A stretch of 64,000 nucleotides of DNA from Thozetella sp. PMI_491. Taxonomy: Eukaryota > Ascomycota > Sordariomycetes > Chaetosphaeriales > Chaetosphaeriaceae. A program made the translations under genes and the position numbers. Each line of letters begins with the position of its first letter. The first letter of the stretch is position 1. Location of the stretch: NCBI GenBank assembly GCA_021432635.1, contig MU270018.1, positions 937,579 to 1,001,578 of the forward strand. Reading direction: 5' to 3'. This document shows positions 35,085-45,271 of the stretch, one piece after another. The notes beneath the pieces were generated by a model that saw nothing but the letters and a program-made list of their open reading frames with translations, searched no databases and had not been told where the DNA came from.

Positions 35085-36223
35085 GGCTCCGGCGTTGCAC
35101 TCGGCAGGACTGCGTGGGCGTGGACGGGGCCGTGAGCGTGAGCAAGTGCGGTATCCATCCAGCCTAGCCTGCCCGCCGCCTCTGCTACTTTATATATATA
35201 ATGACATGGAGAGGTTGGGGCCGAAGCAGCTCGGAGAGCTGTGAGCCCAGTTGCCTCTTTTGGTTCCTCCACTTAGCACCGAACGGGTCGACTGCTGTGC
35301 GTAGGCGCCCAGCAGGATCGCCCAATCTCACTTGCGTATAGTAGGAGCCAAGAGCGCGGTTCTCGACGTACCCGGTGGGCGAGCACCCTAGGTACACTTA
35401 CAGAGCCGGGAGTGGAGAGCTCTAGGCGGTCGGGCAGGGCGTGAGGGGTGGCCAGAAACTCCAATTCGAGCAAAATTGAGCAGTTTTTCTGTCCGAAACG
35501 CCGGCCGGCTCCTGCCAAGCTTGGCACAGGACTGACTGATGGAGGGTCCTCTACGGTAGACCACACAGGGCTCCCGGCGCTGAGGGGCGTGGACGTCCAA
35601 GGGGAATTCCAGAGTTGCCATCGGCCTTCGCCTCTAGGAGGATGAGGGGGAAGGGGGGGGGGAGGTTCAGGGAGAAAGGGGACTTATTTACTTTCACGCA
35701 GGCTCCCTTCAGGGGCTCGAGAAGCTTCCTAGTATTAGGGGAGCTTTTTAGGGAGAAGGATTAGGCAAAAGGTGGCGAGCTCTCCACTTTTAGTGAGCCC
35801 CGCCCCCTCCTGCTCTTTTCAACAGAGTAGTTAAATACCTTAGTACGTACCTTACTGCTCGACTACCTACCCCTCCTACCCTTCCGACCCCGCCTTTGGA
35901 GGGTCCTCGCCGACAAGCTGGAGTTGCCCTATGCCCGCCAGCCCCTGCTAATTGGTTCCAAGCAACGAGAGCTTATCCAACGACCCACGCCCATGTTCAA
36001 TCTGTAGAGATAGGGTCGTCATTGCTTCTTCTAATACCTATTGCGATTGACCGGGGTTCATAGAGATTCCGCCGCTCCTTGCAACTTGCCCCCCCCATCC
36101 CCCTCCAAAGAGCTTCTCCTCCCTAGCTCCCCCCTCCAACTCCCCCCGGCCGCCTGAGCGCGACTTTTGTTGCAACTGTCGGAAAAAGGAATATATACAC
36201 GACTATAGACTCGTCCCAAACAG
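35085..36223. other. divergent promoter region, DJ-1-like / ureG
   Basis: This 1.1-kb stretch between divergent starts holds TATATATATA at 35191-35200 upstream of the minus-strand gene and ATATATAC at about 36190-36198 just before ureG. G-runs occur at 35648-35662. I found no coding frame with recognisable features. Confidence 0.5.
35190..35201 (-). promoter_or_regulatory. TATA-like element of the DJ-1/PfpI gene
   Basis: An alternating TATATATATA run lies about 105 bp upstream of the ATG at 35084 on the minus strand. The distance suits a fungal core promoter with a leader of about 50-80 nt. Confidence 0.4.
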
Positions 36224-37169
36224 ATGGCGACCCACTCGCACGACCACGCCCATGGCCACGGCCATGACCACTCCCACGACGGCTTCAATGCCCAGGAGCA
36301 CGGCCACAGCCACGAGATCCTAGACGGGCCGGGGAGCTACCTGGGACGGGAGATGCCCATTGTCGAGGGCCGGCAGTGGGAAGACCGAGCCTTCACCGTG
36401 GGCATTGGAGGGTAGGCGTCTTTACCCCTTCCCCCTTCCTCCTTCTCTTCAACAGCACGCGCACACCTCGTTGAAAACTTCTCTCCCTCTCTCGCGGCCG
36501 ACTGGAAGGTGGCTAACTCGAGCCTCGCCGCCCAGGCCGGTCGGATCCGGAAAGACGGCGCTCATGCTAGCGCTCTGCCTGGCGCTGCGCGAGAAGTACT
36601 CGATCGCAGCCGTGACCAACGACATCTTCACGCGGGAGGACGCCGAGTTCCTGACCAGGAACAAGGCCCTCCCTGCGCCGCGCATCCGCGCCATCGAGAC
36701 GGGCGGCTGCCCGCACGCGGCGGTGCGCGAGGACATTAGCGTCAACCTAGCCGCGCTCGAGGCGCTGCACAACGAGTTCGCGAGCGACCTGCTGCTGATC
36801 GAGAGCGGCGGCGACAACCTGGCCGCCAACTACAGCCGCGAGCTGGCCGATTACATCATCTACGTCATTGACGTCAGCGGCGGCGACAAGGTGCCGCGGA
36901 AGGGGGGGCCCGGTATCACCCAGAGCGACCTGCTCGTGGTCAACAAGACGGACCTGGCCGAGGCTGTCGGCGCCGACTTGGGCGTCATGGAGCGCGACGC
37001 CCGCAAAATGCGGGAGGGCGGCCCCACTGTTTTTGCCCAGGTGAAGAAGGGCGTCGGCGTCGATCACATTGTAAACCTCATCTTGAGCGCCTGGAGGGCG
37101 AGCGGCGCCGAGGAAGAGCGGAAGGCGGCCGGCGGGCCGCGACCGACCGAAGGGCTCGAGACGCTCTAG
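36224..37169 (+). CDS. ureG: urease accessory GTPase UreG
   Basis: GTPase that delivers nickel to apo-urease together with UreD/UreF. Two exons (36224-36411 and 36536-37169) with a 124-bp intron carrying a GCTAAC branch give 273 aa. The first 30 residues are His-rich (11 His), a metal-storing tail found in fungal and plant UreG. The P-loop GPVGSGKT (63-70) is created across the splice junction. Further motifs are [28 protein letters not shown] with the Cys-Pro-His metal motif, [24 protein letters not shown] and the G4 NKTDL. The C-terminus has a short charged extension. No other urease gene is in the window, as is normal in fungi, where urease genes are dispersed. Confidence 0.96.
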
Positions 37170-37254
37170 GGGCTAGAGGCACGAAAATCACAACTCTGTA
37201 TATAATGACTTCCTGGCATAGGTTTGGGAAAACGCCCGGCAGAATACCAGAGTC

Positions 37255-37270
37255 TTTTTTTTTTTTTTTT
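37255..37270 (+). repeat. T16 homopolymer between convergent ureG and TSR1
   Basis: A run of 16 T lies in the 261-bp space between the ureG stop and the TSR1 stop. On the plus strand it is downstream of ureG and could contribute to 3' end formation; this is only a suggestion. Confidence 0.6.
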
Positions 37271-37430
37271 GGTTTTCGTTAAATACTATCCTGGGCAATC
37301 CCGGGGTCTCGGGAATAAAAAAATCATGTCCCCAACGCCTTTGTCTAGTTTGGTCATGCCATCAGTCCTCATTGGTGCCCCATTGTGCTTCATGCCATGC
37401 ACTCTATCGATGCAAGCCCCGTTATTTTTT

Positions 37431-40027
37431 TTAGATGTCCTCCTCCATCGCATCTCCCTGGACCTGGGCGCTCGCCTCCGGCACGGGCTCAAGAAGCTGC
37501 CCTGCGAAGGGGATCGAGTTGCGCGGCCACACGCGTTTATACAAGCTGACACCAATCGAGTCTTGAGGATTGATACGCCCATCAAAGGTAGCTTTGAGGT
37601 ACCCGTGGGTTCCCAGCGCTTCCTTTACATAGCCGGTCCGGCCTCGCTTGGTCCACAGCGGCAACGCCTTGAACCACTCGACGTCCTCCCTGTTGAAGAA
37701 CATGTACCGGATGGTGACCACCTTCTTGTGGATGTGGTACGGATGGCCGGTGAGAATCAACCGCTTGGCAATCACACGGGAGGTAGACGGTGGGAGGGCG
37801 GTTCCTGTGGCGACAAGGGTCAGAGGGACGGTAGCCTCTGCCTCATCCTCATCCCCACCCCCTGATCTAGGCACAGTCCGCTTGAAGAAGAGAGTTGGAA
37901 CCGCCCCCCAGGTAACGGGGCCCATGAAAGTGGCCACAGCTGACTGGCCAGGGTGGAGATAGCGACAGTACTTGTGCACGTCGTTTGGCGTGTTGCCGCC
38001 CTGCGAGAACAGGGGGTTGATGATGAATCGCCGTGGGCCGCATTGCATGATCAGCTCTTCCTTCGCCTTGATAGAGCCCGAGTAGTCCGAGCTAAGGTTG
38101 ATGAGGAAGTTTAATGCGGTTCGCTTCTGTTCGTGCCTCAAAAGAGAGACGACCGTCACCGGAGAGCTGGGCTTGTACTGAGCCTGGGACGAGGGCGAGA
38201 CGCCCTTGATGTGAATATGAACTCGGGTACCAGGAACCACTCCGCCGACCAGTGCCTCGCGGGCCGAGCGAACTCGAGACGCCTGATAGTCGGGAATCTG
38301 TAGCAGTCGGCGCCAGTCTTCGGGCTCGTATGGGCGGTCCTCCTCTTCTTGCCACTCGCTGGTCCGCAGGCTCTTCAGGCCTCGGTACCGAATCAATCGC
38401 TCTCGGGCAAGAACATTGGGGTGAAGTTCAATCTCATCCGGGAACTCCTTGTCATCCTCAGCTTCGTCTCGCTTCTTGGCACGATACGCCTCGAGTTGCT
38501 GAGCATCCTCGTCCGCATCTGGCTCGATGAACATCTCTGACTGTGGGTACTCCGACGGCCCTGCCTCGGTTTGGGCCTCTCCGGCATAGCCCTCAAGTCC
38601 GTCCTCGGGCTGCGCGGTCTCGTCCTCAATATCTTTCATCTCAAAGTCATCATCCAGGTCCGAGCCAGAGTCCGATCCCTCTACATCATCCAAGTACCAT
38701 GCGGCCTGGTAGTTAGAAGTACCCTTTGGGAGCCTCCGTGGCTTTTTAGCCTGTTCGGCCTCTTCATCTGAGAAGTAATGGTGGTCGTCAAGAAGCACAC
38801 CTTTTCGTGTCGAGGCACTGACAGCTGTGGATGCGTCAACGGGCTCATTATCGTCTTCCATCACGAGCTCTTCTGGTGCCAAGTCCAGAATGTCATCACG
38901 ATCATCGCCTGGAGCCTCAAGAACTACCTCCGGGGCAGTCTCGTCAATGTTCATCTCACCTTCCTTCTTGTTCTTAGAAGGTAGTGGCGCGGCGGTGATC
39001 TTCTCGATCTGGAATGAGCCCCAGTCGCCGACCTGAATAAGTCGATCCGCCTTGAGCCCCTTGCCCCTGACCACACCAGTGAGAATTGTTGGTTCAGTTT
39101 CCGAGGCGCCAAATTTGACTTCCTCGACAAGCATCCAGCTTCGTTCGTCTCGCCACCGAATACCCTTCGGAGTAGTGCTGCAGAGCGACCGCATGAGATT
39201 TGAGCATTCTTGTCGATTGTCCAGACTGTACAGCTTCTCCTGCTCAGGGTGAAAGTGGGTGATATAAGACTTCAGGGATGCTAGCACAGACAGCCGCTGT
39301 TTCGCTGGTTCGATCTTGTTGAGGCCTTGAACGACTGTGAAAAGTGTTGATAGTCCCTGACTCTCGACGCTTCGCAAGATCAGCTCGCCCAGATCATCGA
39401 CCTCTTCCTCCGCTGAGAGAACTAGGACGACGAAGTCGGCCACGCGAGCGGCATCCAGGCAAGCAGTAAGCTCTCGCTTCAGGGGTAAATACTGAATCTT
39501 CTGCTTGAATCGGTCCACCGGCACCCTGAAGGGGCTCTCGGTAACTTCGGCTTCGATATCGACGCTTAGGTTCAAGCTTTGGATAGCGGCCGTTGCATCC
39601 CCGTCGGCACAGAGTGGGATGACGGCCACGTTCCTCGGGGCACCATCCTTCCCGGAGAATACAGATGCCTCCCTCTGGTGTTCTCGGTGCTTTTCCAGCT
39701 GACGCTGCTTGGCTTGATTACGGCGGTCGAGCTTAGACATAACTTGTTGGTGGGGGGTCTTGCGCTGCCCCTTCTCGGTCGGTACCTTGCCTGAGGGAGG
39801 GATTCGTGTTAGCCATTGTACCAGGGGCTGACGCTTGGATGTTATATATGTTCGCTTCAAATGAAATAGCCAAAAAAAAAAAAAAAAAAAGTGTCACGGC
39901 GTGGCTCATACGCACCTTTTGCCGCGGCTCGCAATGCTCCCTTGGTTGCTTTCCTGGATTTGAAGCCCTTGTGCGACGTCTTCGTCGTGGCCCGGTGCGA
40001 GTGCCCGGCGGCTACAGAGCCCGGCAT
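37431..40027 (-). CDS. TSR1: ribosome maturation factor Tsr1
   Basis: GTPase-like factor that associates with late pre-40S particles in nucleus and cytoplasm. Two exons, 40027-39916 and 39790-37431, separated by a 125-bp intron containing an A19/T19 run, give 823 aa. The start MPGSVAAGHSHRATTK with KGFKSRKATKG is the usual basic N-terminus. Next are a degenerate GTPase region (about 75-250: NVAVIPLCADGD, DFVVLVLSAEEEVDDLG), an AARP2CN-type segment, and a long acidic middle (about 290-460, YFSDEEAEQAKK, LDDDFEMKDIED). The C-terminal DUF663 region is conserved (PGTRVHIHIKGV, ALNFLINLSSDYSGSIKAKEELIMQCGPRRF, CRYLHPGQSAVATFMGPVTWG, LTGHPYHIHKKVVTIRYMFFN). It is transcribed away from UTP7 and shares its promoter. 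Confidence 0.95.
39872..39890 (+). repeat. A19 homopolymer in TSR1 intron 1
   Basis: Nineteen consecutive A on the plus strand; on the TSR1 sense strand it is T19 placed early in intron 1, well upstream of the GCTAAC branch site. Confidence 0.85.
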
Positions 40028-40394
40028 CTTGCCTTCGCCTCCTGCTTTGAATCGAAACGGGAGAGACGCCACGGTGAGAAGATTTATGCGAAACACGAAG
40101 TTTTGCAACTTCACTTGTAGAAACTTGTGTTCTTGCAGGAAGAAACACCTAGGAAATCGCAAGAACGAGGGGCAAAGATTGTGAATTTTTGGTGGGCTTA
40201 TCTTATCGATAAGCCAAAGTGGGGCTATCGGCCAAAAAAGTTGCTCCAGGGTCGAGACTCGCCAATCTTTCTCTCGTCGCTATCGCCCTCGGTTTCTCCC
40301 GCTCCTCCCCTCAATCCCAATTGTGTGTCGTATCCTTGATTCGCGGGGGATCTCTGCTTCGGTGTGTTTTCTCACTATTCAGACGGTCGCCAAA
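40028..40394. promoter_or_regulatory. shared bidirectional promoter TSR1 / UTP7
   Basis: Only 367 bp separate the start codons of two 40S-biogenesis genes transcribed in opposite directions. The centre holds a perfect 12-bp palindrome CTTATCGATAAG (40202-40213) made of two inverted GATA sites, inside a longer imperfect hairpin (GGCTTATC..GATAAGCC). An AATTTTT element at 40183-40189 resembles part of the RRPE element of yeast ribosome-biogenesis genes. Function is inferred from arrangement. Confidence 0.6.
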
Positions 40395-42092
40395 ATGGAG
40401 TCGACAGACAAGGCCGATCGCCCTGGGAAGCATAACAATGGCGCCATCGCCGTCGCAGGCGCCCGCGCAGACTTCCGTTCCAAAAACGAGCTTCAAAAAG
40501 CCCGCCGCCTGAAGGAGGCCAACAAGACCTACGGACGAGGCCGAAAGATCGATGTCAAAGGAGTCAAAGACAGGAAGCTCCGGCGGAATCTTACCAACCT
40601 CGAGAAGAAGTACGAGACGGCCGCGCTCCGGGCCAAAGATGCCGAAATTCTGCAGGAACACGAGAAGGGCTTCCTAGAACCCGAAACTGAATTGGAACGA
40701 ACCTACAAAGTCCGGCAGGAGGAGATCCAGGAGAACGTTTTCCTGGTGAACGTGCATAAAAAACTCGACCTTAAGCTCGAAGAGCTAGGCCCTTATATCG
40801 GGGAGTTCACACGGAATGGACGACACCTACTCCTAGCAGGGAGGAAAGGACATATTGCAACAATGGATTGGAGGGAAGGAAAGCTTCAGACAGAGCTTCA
40901 GCTCGGCGAGACAGTCAGGGATGCGCGGTGGCTACACAACAACCTATTCTTCGCGGTGGCGCAGAAGAACTACGTCTACATCTACGACCACAATGGCGTA
41001 GAATTGCACTGCCTCACAAAGCATACAGACGTTATGGCCCTGGAATTCCTCCCATATCACTTTCTCCTAGCAACATTGGTAAGCTTAACCCTGCCGTTCG
41101 CCCCCAGCATCTCAGGAACTAACGTGGCGCAGGGCAACAACGGTGTGATCAGATATCAGGACGTTTCGACCGGCAGTCTTGTTGGCGAAATCCCGACGAA
41201 GCTCGGTACGCCTGTCTCGATGGCCCAGAACCCGTACAATGCCATACTTCATGTCGGCCACCAGAATGGAACGGTAACTCTATGGTCGCCAAACTCACAA
41301 GAGCCACTCGTCAAGCTGCTCGCGCAAAGAGGCCCGGTCAGGGGGCTTGCTGTTGACAGAGAGGGGAAGTACATGGTGACGACACAGGACCAGAAGATGT
41401 CGGTATGGGACATCAGGATGTTCAAGGAGCTGAACAGCTGCTATTTGCACGGCAGCCCGTCCTCAGTCTCGATTTCGGACACCGGCCTAACGGCCGTGGG
41501 CTGGAACACACAGGCCACGGTATGGAAGGACATCTTCTCGACTGAGAAGCCAACCCAAAAGAATGTCTATATGTCTTGGAGAGGAGAGGGAAGATCGGCG
41601 GAACGCGTCCGGTGGTGTCCCTTTGAGGACGTCCTGGGCGTCGGCCACAGCAAGGGTTGGTCTCAAATCATCGTACCGGGCGCTGGCGAGGCCAACTTTG
41701 ATGCACTCGAGGTCAACCCCTACGAGACGGCCAAGCAGCGGCAGGAGGGCGAGATCAAATCTCTGCTGAACAAGCTCCAGCCCGAGATGATCGCGCTCGA
41801 CCCCAATTTTATCGGCAACCTGGACCTACGGTCCGAAAAACAACGCCAGGCAGACAAAGACCTAGACGCCCAGACGGTCGACGTTGCCGAGGTAATTCGC
41901 AACAAGGCGCGGGGGCGGAACAGCGCGCTCAACAAGTATCTCCGGAAGCAACGCAAGCGGAACGTCATCGACGAGAAGAAGCTCAAGGCGGAAGAGATCT
42001 GGAAGGAGCGGCAGGCGCGGCGGCTGAACCAGCACGAAGAGCAGCAAGAGGAGCTGGGTCCTGCGCTGGCACGGTTTGCGAAGAAGGAATAG
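40395..42092 (+). CDS. UTP7: U3 snoRNP / SSU processome protein Utp7 (WDR46)
   Basis: Nucleolar WD40 protein of the small-subunit processome acting in early 18S rRNA maturation. Exons 40395-41078 and 41133-42092 give 547 aa. The 54-bp intron (GTAAGC..GCGCAG) is a multiple of three without a stop, so retention would insert 18 residues into a blade; the family continues directly LATL-GNNGVIRYQD. Residues 30-130 are basic with the conserved KLRRNLTNLEKKYE..AKDAEILQE. WD repeats follow (LLLAGRKGHIATMDW, YVYIYDHNGVELHCL, VGHQNGTVTLWSPN, MSVWDIRMFKEL). The C-terminal BING4CT-type block has VGHSKGWSQIIVPGAGEANFDALEVNPYE. The tail is basic. ATG 40395 (MESTDKADR) is preferred over an upstream in-frame extension. 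Confidence 0.95.
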   Translation: MESTDKADRPGKHNNGAIAVAGARADFRSKNELQKARRLKEANKTYGRGRKIDVKGVKDRKLRRNLTNLEKKYETAALRAKDAEILQEHEKGFLEPETELERTYKVRQEEIQENVFLVNVHKKLDLKLEELGPYIGEFTRNGRHLLLAGRKGHIATMDWREGKLQTELQLGETVRDARWLHNNLFFAVAQKNYVYIYDHNGVELHCLTKHTDVMALEFLPYHFLLATLVSLTLPFAPSISGTNVAQGNNGVIRYQDVSTGSLVGEIPTKLGTPVSMAQNPYNAILHVGHQNGTVTLWSPNSQEPLVKLLAQRGPVRGLAVDREGKYMVTTQDQKMSVWDIRMFKELNSCYLHGSPSSVSISDTGLTAVGWNTQATVWKDIFSTEKPTQKNVYMSWRGEGRSAERVRWCPFEDVLGVGHSKGWSQIIVPGAGEANFDALEVNPYETAKQRQEGEIKSLLNKLQPEMIALDPNFIGNLDLRSEKQRQADKDLDAQTVDVAEVIRNKARGRNSALNKYLRKQRKRNVIDEKKLKAEEIWKERQARRLNQHEEQQEELGPALARFAKKE

Positions 42093-42428
42093 ATAAAATG
42101 CTAATGATACCCGCTCGACCCACGGCACAACTTTTTGGGCCCTTGACAACTCCGGTACGCCGCAGGATGCGTAGCGCCTCTCTATCGAGCAGTTTGTGAA
42201 TGTACATACATCTATGGTATTATCCCTCGTATGTCGGTGTCGGTGAGGTTCGCTCCTGATCCTCGAGTGAGCCAACCGTACCGTCTATCCCTATAGCGAC
42301 GCCGTAAAATGCCGGTTGTATTTTAAACGCCGTGACCTATCCGTTGGGCCTTACGCTCAGCACACATGGGAATGTGCGAACAGGCATCCCTCCCCCCCGC
42401 GTCTCCACAAATACTGCCGCTGTCCTGA
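42093..42428. other. intergenic between convergent UTP7 and PTH2
   Basis: These are the 3' flanks of two convergent genes. I see no further feature. Confidence 0.4.
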
Positions 42429-43237
42429 CTACAGCAACTTCAGGCCGCCCGTCACCTTGTCCACCAGGCTTTTAGGTGCCGGCCCAACACCTAGCACCGT
42501 CAGGCTCCCCGCTTCTATCTGTGTGCGCCCAGCGTCGGCGACCACCTCAGCGGTGATGCCCAAGCTGCGCGCCGTGCCCATCAGGGTCATTATCTCCTCC
42601 TGGCTCTTGACCTGGACTGCGATTTTGGCCTGGCCGAGTCGCTCCCACCGGTTCAGGAGCTGGGCCTCGGTCGACTTCGGGTCCTTCTGGGCAGCGCGCA
42701 GTAGTCTTTTGTAGCAGGCGAGGGTGGCGTGGCCGCACTGCGCGGCGATCTTGCCTGTCGGGATACTCCACGTTAGCGGCTGCATGAACTACAAAGCTCC
42801 AGATGCAAAGGCTGCGCGGAGCGGCGAGGTGGGCAACAGTACACACCCTTGGTCATGCCCAGGTCCGTCCGCACGACGAGCACCAGCTTGCACTCCTCGT
42901 TAGAGTTGACGCCCGCCAGGGGCGTCGCCTTCTCCTTCTCCGGAGTCGCAGCTGCAGTCTTCTTCTTCTTGCCGTCCTTGGCGGTGGCGCGCAGGCCCTG
43001 GCGGCGGTCGGCGTCCTCGCCGTTAGCCCAGTTGGGGGCGTGGTCGAGAATAGTGTCGTCCTCGTCGATGTCCTCTTCTTCGCTCTCGAGCGGGTCTTCC
43101 CTGTTGCGCCGGCGCTCCTCCTTGAGCGCGGGGGACATAAGGTAGCCCCGAATTGAGTAGATACCCAGCAGGAAGCCCGTGATAAAGGTCACGATGCTGG
43201 TCGACACGATGACGAACGACTGGTCGGTCTGAGCCAT
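42429..43237 (-). CDS. PTH2: peptidyl-tRNA hydrolase 2 (Pth2), membrane-anchored
   Basis: Recycles peptidyl-tRNA by hydrolysing the peptide-tRNA ester. Two exons, 43237-42847 and 42754-42429 (92-bp intron with GCTAAC branch), give 238 aa. An N-terminal hydrophobic segment at 8-29 (FVIVSTSIVTFITGFLLGIY) matches the mitochondrial outer-membrane anchor of Pth2/Bit1. An acidic, disordered spacer follows (40-105). The PTH2 fold begins at about 115 with [31 protein letters not shown], containing the conserved Lys, Cys/Gly/His and Asp residues, continuing with QAKIAVQVKSQEEI, TAEVVADAGRTQIEAGSLTVLGVGP and the C-terminal KSLVDKVTGGLKLL. The spliced join lies in the catalytic motif, so the intron must be removed for activity. 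A T19 run lies in the leader. Confidence 0.95.
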
Positions 43238-43825
43238 GGCGGGCAATTGGGATGCACGACGTTCAAGATGGGGAGGCTTTCGTGTATGCACGTGTCTCGA
43301 GTTTGGTGAAAGGTGAAGGTTCCGGACCCGTGTGCCTTGCCTCGGAGGGGTGCAGACCAGACTGGGGGGCAGGTTAAAAAAAAAAAAAAAAAAAGAGCTG
43401 TAAGCTTTATTCGGCACAAGACCAAGGCGGGAAGGGAAGTATGACGTGGTACAGTACGGAGTAACAGTAGCAACTTTATTTTAGCGGCCGTTTTAGGTAC
43501 CCAACCGATCCGGAGAGACCAGCCGCCAAGGCGTGCCGCGCTCCTGCCCTTCCAGAAGGCTGGGAGGCCAATCAATATGCAAAGTCTCTCAGCAGCGAAA
43601 ATGGAAATTTCCTTGGTCTATTCTTCCTTCCAGTCGCGAGAGAGGCCTCACGTGTCCAACAGACTGTCTAGAAGCCGAGCCTGCTGTCCTACATAACCCC
43701 AACCCTGTCGCTCAACACGCCCTTGGCCCCCCCCCCAAGTGTGGTCAGGGGTAACAACATCCGGGCCCTCCTGATTCTATAGTAACTCTACCTGCGTTAG
43801 AAAGCAGGACCACGGAAGCCGGTTC
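43238..43825. other. intergenic, PTH2 leader side with A19 run
   Basis: A19 at 43376-43394 (T19 on the PTH2 strand) lies about 140 bp upstream of the PTH2 ATG, a position typical of poly(dA:dT) nucleosome-depleted promoters. The rest is the 3' flank of the kinase gene. Confidence 0.5.
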
Positions 43826-44774
43826 CTACGAGCTCTTTGCCGCAAAGGCCTCGAGTTCCTTCATCAGGGTGTCAACCGCCCACTCTAGCGTGGTTGCAAA
43901 TTCGACATCCAGACCCTTCTTTGTCTGCGCCTGGATGCCATTAGCCGCCATGACGTCTTCCTTCAGCTTACCCTCGACGTCGCCGTTCTCAAAGAGCCAC
44001 TTGTGCGAATCGACATAGTTGGGCCACACTATCTTGTCGACGTAGCCGGGCGGGTCCTTCCAGAAGCCCTCGAGCGTGACGTAGCCATCCCGCGCCTCGC
44101 GCCGCTGCGTGGCCTTGGCCCGGCTGACTAGTAGGAAGAGCTTGATGTCTAGCTGGCTCATGACCCCTAGCATCGGCTCTGCATAGAGCAGGAAGCCATC
44201 CAGCAGGCACACCCGCAGCTGAGTGTTTGCGAGGACGCGTTCGCCGGGCTGCCCCGGTGCCATCCACGCGCGGACCTTGTCCTTCATGGCATCGATGGTG
44301 GCGCTGGAGACAGGGCACTCGCCGACTGAGTTCTTGTCCTCCTTGGACTCAAGGGTGGGCTGCGATGAGTTAGGAGATGACGACGGATAAGCACCGGACG
44401 ACCGGAAGGGGACGACTCCGTGATCGGTACGCCGCGAGAGGGGCGAGGAGGCAGCAAGACTGACTGGGAGCTCGCCGGTGGCACGTATGTGAGTGAGGGC
44501 CGCTTCCATGTCGGACACCTCGAGAGACTCGATGCAGTCCCAGTCGACGAGGCCTTCCTTCAGAGGAATCCTGGGGTACGAGTTAGATCGAACTGGTCTA
44601 TGACTCTGAGTGAAATTAGGATCGAGGCGCTCACTGTTCTTCGGGCTTGTAGAAATCATCCTCGTGGAGGATGAAGGTATTGGGCAAGATATCACGCAGC
44701 AGCCGCGCCAGCGTTGTCTTGCCGCTAGAGGAGGCGCCACTGATGCCTACGACAACAGCCTTTTGGCCAGCCAT
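43826..44774 (-). CDS. NRK1: nicotinamide riboside kinase
   Basis: Phosphorylates nicotinamide riboside to NMN in NAD+ salvage, in the cytosol. Exons 44774-44635 and 44570-43826 (64-bp intron, GTGAGC..CCCAG) give 294 aa. The N-terminus MAGQKAVVVGISGASSSGKTTLARLLRDILP holds the P-loop (13-20). HEDDFYKPEEQ followed across the junction by IPLKEGLVDWDCIESLE contains the conserved Asp residues of the substrate site. The lid region is FLLVSRAKATQRREARDGYVTLEGFWKDPPGYVDKIVWPNYV. A Ser/Pro-rich insertion of about 60 residues (about 90-145), absent from the yeast protein, makes it longer than the typical 200-240 aa and is common in filamentous fungi. A TTAGGG-type motif lies about 120 bp upstream. Confidence 0.92.
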
Positions 44775-45271
44775 GGGGAAAGGCTTGGGAGGTACGCTGC
44801 GAGGACGAAGAAAGAGCACAAGGACGTACGCTCACGGTCATGAGATAGCAACATGCGGGGAGCTACTAACGCCCTTGCCCCAAGGGCGAGGGCGAGGGTT
44901 AGGGTTCAGCCCCTTTTCACACCTAAACAACGACTCGCAGGGCCAGGAGAGCTTCCATTATCTAGGTAGTTGCTTGATGGAACACTCACTTTGAGGACTG
45001 TCGGATCGCAGGTCGTAATAGACATCTCCCAAAAATTACATGTGTCAATAAAAATAAAATATAAAGTTAACAACCGTATATCATGGTGCTCGTGCTGTCC
45101 TGGTTTCTCTGCCAATCTTTAGGCACGGCGCTCAGCAAATCGCCCCTTACAAAGTCCTCGCGATCCGATAAGGCCATTACTCCGAATAGGCATGTTGGCA
45201 CTATCCTACATCAATTTATATTTCTTTTATCCTGCGGCGCCGATTCTTTGGCTCGTCAGGGAGCAATTTTC
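44775..45271. other. intergenic with TTAGGG-type motif
   Basis: GGGTTAGGGTT at 44896-44906 follows a GGGCGA repeat and lies upstream of the kinase start. AT-rich sequence at 45040-45070 is near the 3' end of the C2-domain gene. No gene was found. Confidence 0.4.
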
